From NCBI RefSeq assembly GCF_032911225.1, contig NZ_CP136600.1, positions 3,224,001-3,288,000 of the forward strand: DNA of 64,000 bases, written 5' to 3'. Made by a program: the position numbers and the translations under genes. Shown piece after piece: positions 62,625-64,000 of this stretch. Position 1 is the first letter of the stretch. Every line of letters begins with the position of its first letter. The DNA is from Thalassotalea fonticola (GTDB taxonomy: Bacteria; Pseudomonadota; Gammaproteobacteria; Enterobacterales; Alteromonadaceae). The notes under the pieces were generated by a model that ran no database searches, was not told the DNA's origin, and was given only the letters and a program-made list of their open reading frames with translations.

Positions 62625-64000
62625 TATTGTGTTCCCTGTGTATCATTTTGACTGTAAGTCAGGACCGAACAACTAAATGGAGCAACAGATAACAAGGTGC
62701 TATCTATCAATTTGTTAGTAATTTCGGCTGTGCTATCAGCGGTATTTATTATTTGCGACCAATTACCGGTTAAGTTTGGTAATTGAAAATTGCTTGCCAC
62801 GTCAGCGGCATTAAAAATTATTAATAACGCATCATCGTTAAAAATGTTTGCTTCTTTTTTAGCATCGAAGGTGCTGGTATCAGCAAGCATCATGGCAAAA
62901 CTTTTCAGCGCCTTGTTGTGCCAATTACTTTCGTCCATAGCCTCGCCATGGCAATTAAACCAACTGATATCCGGCAAACCTGTTTTTGCTGAAACCTGTT
63001 GACCGTGTTGATAATTTAATCGGTTAAGTAACGGATGTTGTTTACGCAGCTTAATCAGTTGCTGCACAAATTTAACTTGTTCTTCGTCTTCAACATGCCA
63101 ATTAAGCCAAGTAATTTCATTGTCTTGGCAATAGGCATTGTTATTGCCGTATTGACTGTTATTACGCTCATCGCCCGCGAGCAGCATAGGCGTACCCTGC
63201 GACAAAAATAACGTCGCTAAAATATTACGTTTTTGTTGATTGCGTATTTGATTGATATCAGCATCAGTGGTTTCACCTTCTACGCCGTAATTACGGCTAA
63301 AGTTACTCTGATGGCCATCTCTGTTCTGTTCGCCATTGGCTTGATTATGACGTTGCTCATAGGTCACTAAGTCATGCAAGGTATAACCATCATGAGTAGT
63401 TATTACGTTAACGCTGGCATAGGGACGCCTGCCGTGATGTTCAAAAATATCACCGCTACCATGTAATCTTCGGGCAAACTCGGCGATCATGTTGCCTTCA
63501 CCACGCCAAAAGCGACGAACAGCATCACGATATCTGTCGTTCCACTCGTACCAATTCCCCGGAAATTGACCAAGTTGATAACCGCCATGGCCAATATCCC
63601 AGGGCTCAGCGATCAGCTTTACATGAGCTAAAACAGGATCTTGGCGAAGCGCGGCAAAGAAGCTGGCATGAGTATAAAAATTATCATTACCCGGTTGATC
63701 CTGGCGACCTAAAATGGGGGCTAAATCAAAACGGAAACCGTCAACGCCCATCACTTCAACCCAGTAACGTAAACTGTCCATAACCATTTGCAAAACGCGC
63801 GGGTGAGCTAAGTTTAAGGTGTTGCCACAACCTGAATGGTTTATATAAAAGCGCTTGTCTTGTGTTTCTAAACGATAATAACTGGCGTTATCTATGCCTT
63901 TAAAACTGTACGTTGGCCCCATGTGATTACCTTCAGCGGTATGGTTATAAACCACGTCTAATATCACTTGCATTCCGGCTTGATGAAAGGCATCAACCAT
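62624..64000 (-). CDS. glgX: glycogen debranching enzyme (isoamylase type), partial
   Basis: GlgX removes maltotetraosyl and similar branches from phosphorylase-limit glycogen in the cytoplasm. The 458 residues in the window are the C-terminal part of a protein usually near 650-700; the true start lies beyond the right edge. Visible GH13 subfamily-11 marks: DVVYNHTAEGNHMGPTYS, GVDGFRFDLAPILGR with the nucleophile Asp, LIAEPWDIGHGGYQLGQFP with the acid Glu, NVITTHDGYTLHDLVTY with the stabilising Asp, and NRDGHQSNFSRNYG. It leads the glgX-malQ-amylase operon as seen here. Confidence 0.94.
   Translation of the reverse strand: MVDAFHQAGMQVILDVVYNHTAEGNHMGPTYSFKGIDNASYYRLETQDKRFYINHSGCGNTLNLAHPRVLQMVMDSLRYWVEVMGVDGFRFDLAPILGRQDQPGNDNFYTHASFFAALRQDPVLAHVKLIAEPWDIGHGGYQLGQFPGNWYEWNDRYRDAVRRFWRGEGNMIAEFARRLHGSGDIFEHHGRRPYASVNVITTHDGYTLHDLVTYEQRHNQANGEQNRDGHQSNFSRNYGVEGETTDADINQIRNQQKRNILATLFLSQGTPMLLAGDERNNSQYGNNNAYCQDNEITWLNWHVEDEEQVKFVQQLIKLRKQHPLLNRLNYQHGQQVSAKTGLPDISWFNCHGEAMDESNWHNKALKSFAMMLADTSTFDAKKEANIFNDDALLIIFNAADVASNFQLPNLTGNWSQIINTADSTAEITNKLIDSTLLSVAPFSCSVLTYSQNDTQGTQ

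Noticed and set aside
1..64000. CRISPR array, tRNA, rRNA, prophage or insertion sequence
   Set aside because: No regularly spaced repeats, no tRNA-like cloverleaf noticed, no integrase, transposase or phage structural gene in any frame I read.

Overview
The window looks like a chromosomal stretch of a marine, AT-rich gammaproteobacterium of the order Alteromonadales, most like Colwelliaceae such as Thalassotalea or Colwellia. This is inferred from gene content, the E. coli-like order ilvEDA / ilvL / yifB(comM) / ilvY / ilvC, the many TonB- and polysaccharide-related genes, and small palindromic repeats. No search was run. There are no rRNA or tRNA genes, insertion sequences or CRISPR arrays. 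The first (kduI) and last (glgX) genes run off the window edges.

Layout: (1) 1-1.6 kb is the end of a uronate/alginate/pectin catabolic locus (kduI, kduD) with a perfect dyad upstream. (2) 1.6-5.9 kb is a gene-poor accessory patch with an M14 carboxypeptidase flanked by two copies of a structured repeat, and a retropepsin-like lipoprotein with a PDZ domain. (3) 5.9-8.7 kb holds a flavoprotein, a ferritin and a peroxiredoxin, then a NYN-domain protein. (4) 8.7-18 kb is the isoleucine/valine locus: ilvE-ilvD-ilvA behind an attenuator with a readable ilvL leader peptide but no ilvGM, then comM, ilvY and ilvC. (5) 18-19.2 kb is an asparaginase and 19.6-23.8 kb a giant secreted pullulanase. (6) 23.9-37.8 kb is mostly housekeeping: proBA, an MscS channel, tesB, a DUF523 protein, a KefC-type antiporter, a peroxiredoxin, a metal-type permease with its ArsR regulator, deoA-cdd, and a split MFS/spermidine synthase pair. 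An apparently orphan cyclic di-GMP-I riboswitch with its own promoter sits at 28.85 kb. (7) 37.8-64 kb is a starch/maltodextrin/glycogen utilisation region.

In the starch region a TonB receptor would import maltodextrins across the outer membrane. Surface or periplasmic lipoprotein pullulanases and GH13 amylases cut alpha-1,6 and alpha-1,4 bonds, a GH97 alpha-glucosidase releases glucose, two MFS sugar transporters take sugars across the inner membrane, and MalQ and GlgX process oligosaccharides and glycogen in the cytoplasm. A LacI-family repressor is encoded in the cluster. Four copies of the 14-bp near-palindrome TGAATACGTATGCA lie upstream of both pullulanases and the TonB receptor and tie the distant 19.6-kb pullulanase to the same regulon. 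Downstream of the receptor is a tryptophan-halogenase-like flavoprotein followed by an aldo/keto reductase, an MFS transporter and an esterase, a module whose role in glucan use is not known.

The points most worth a second look are the orphan c-di-GMP riboswitch, the repeat pair with compensatory base changes around the carboxypeptidase, the REP-like hairpin carrying the decayed 3' end of an Xre-family gene, the ilv attenuator that survives without ilvGM, and the halogenase module.
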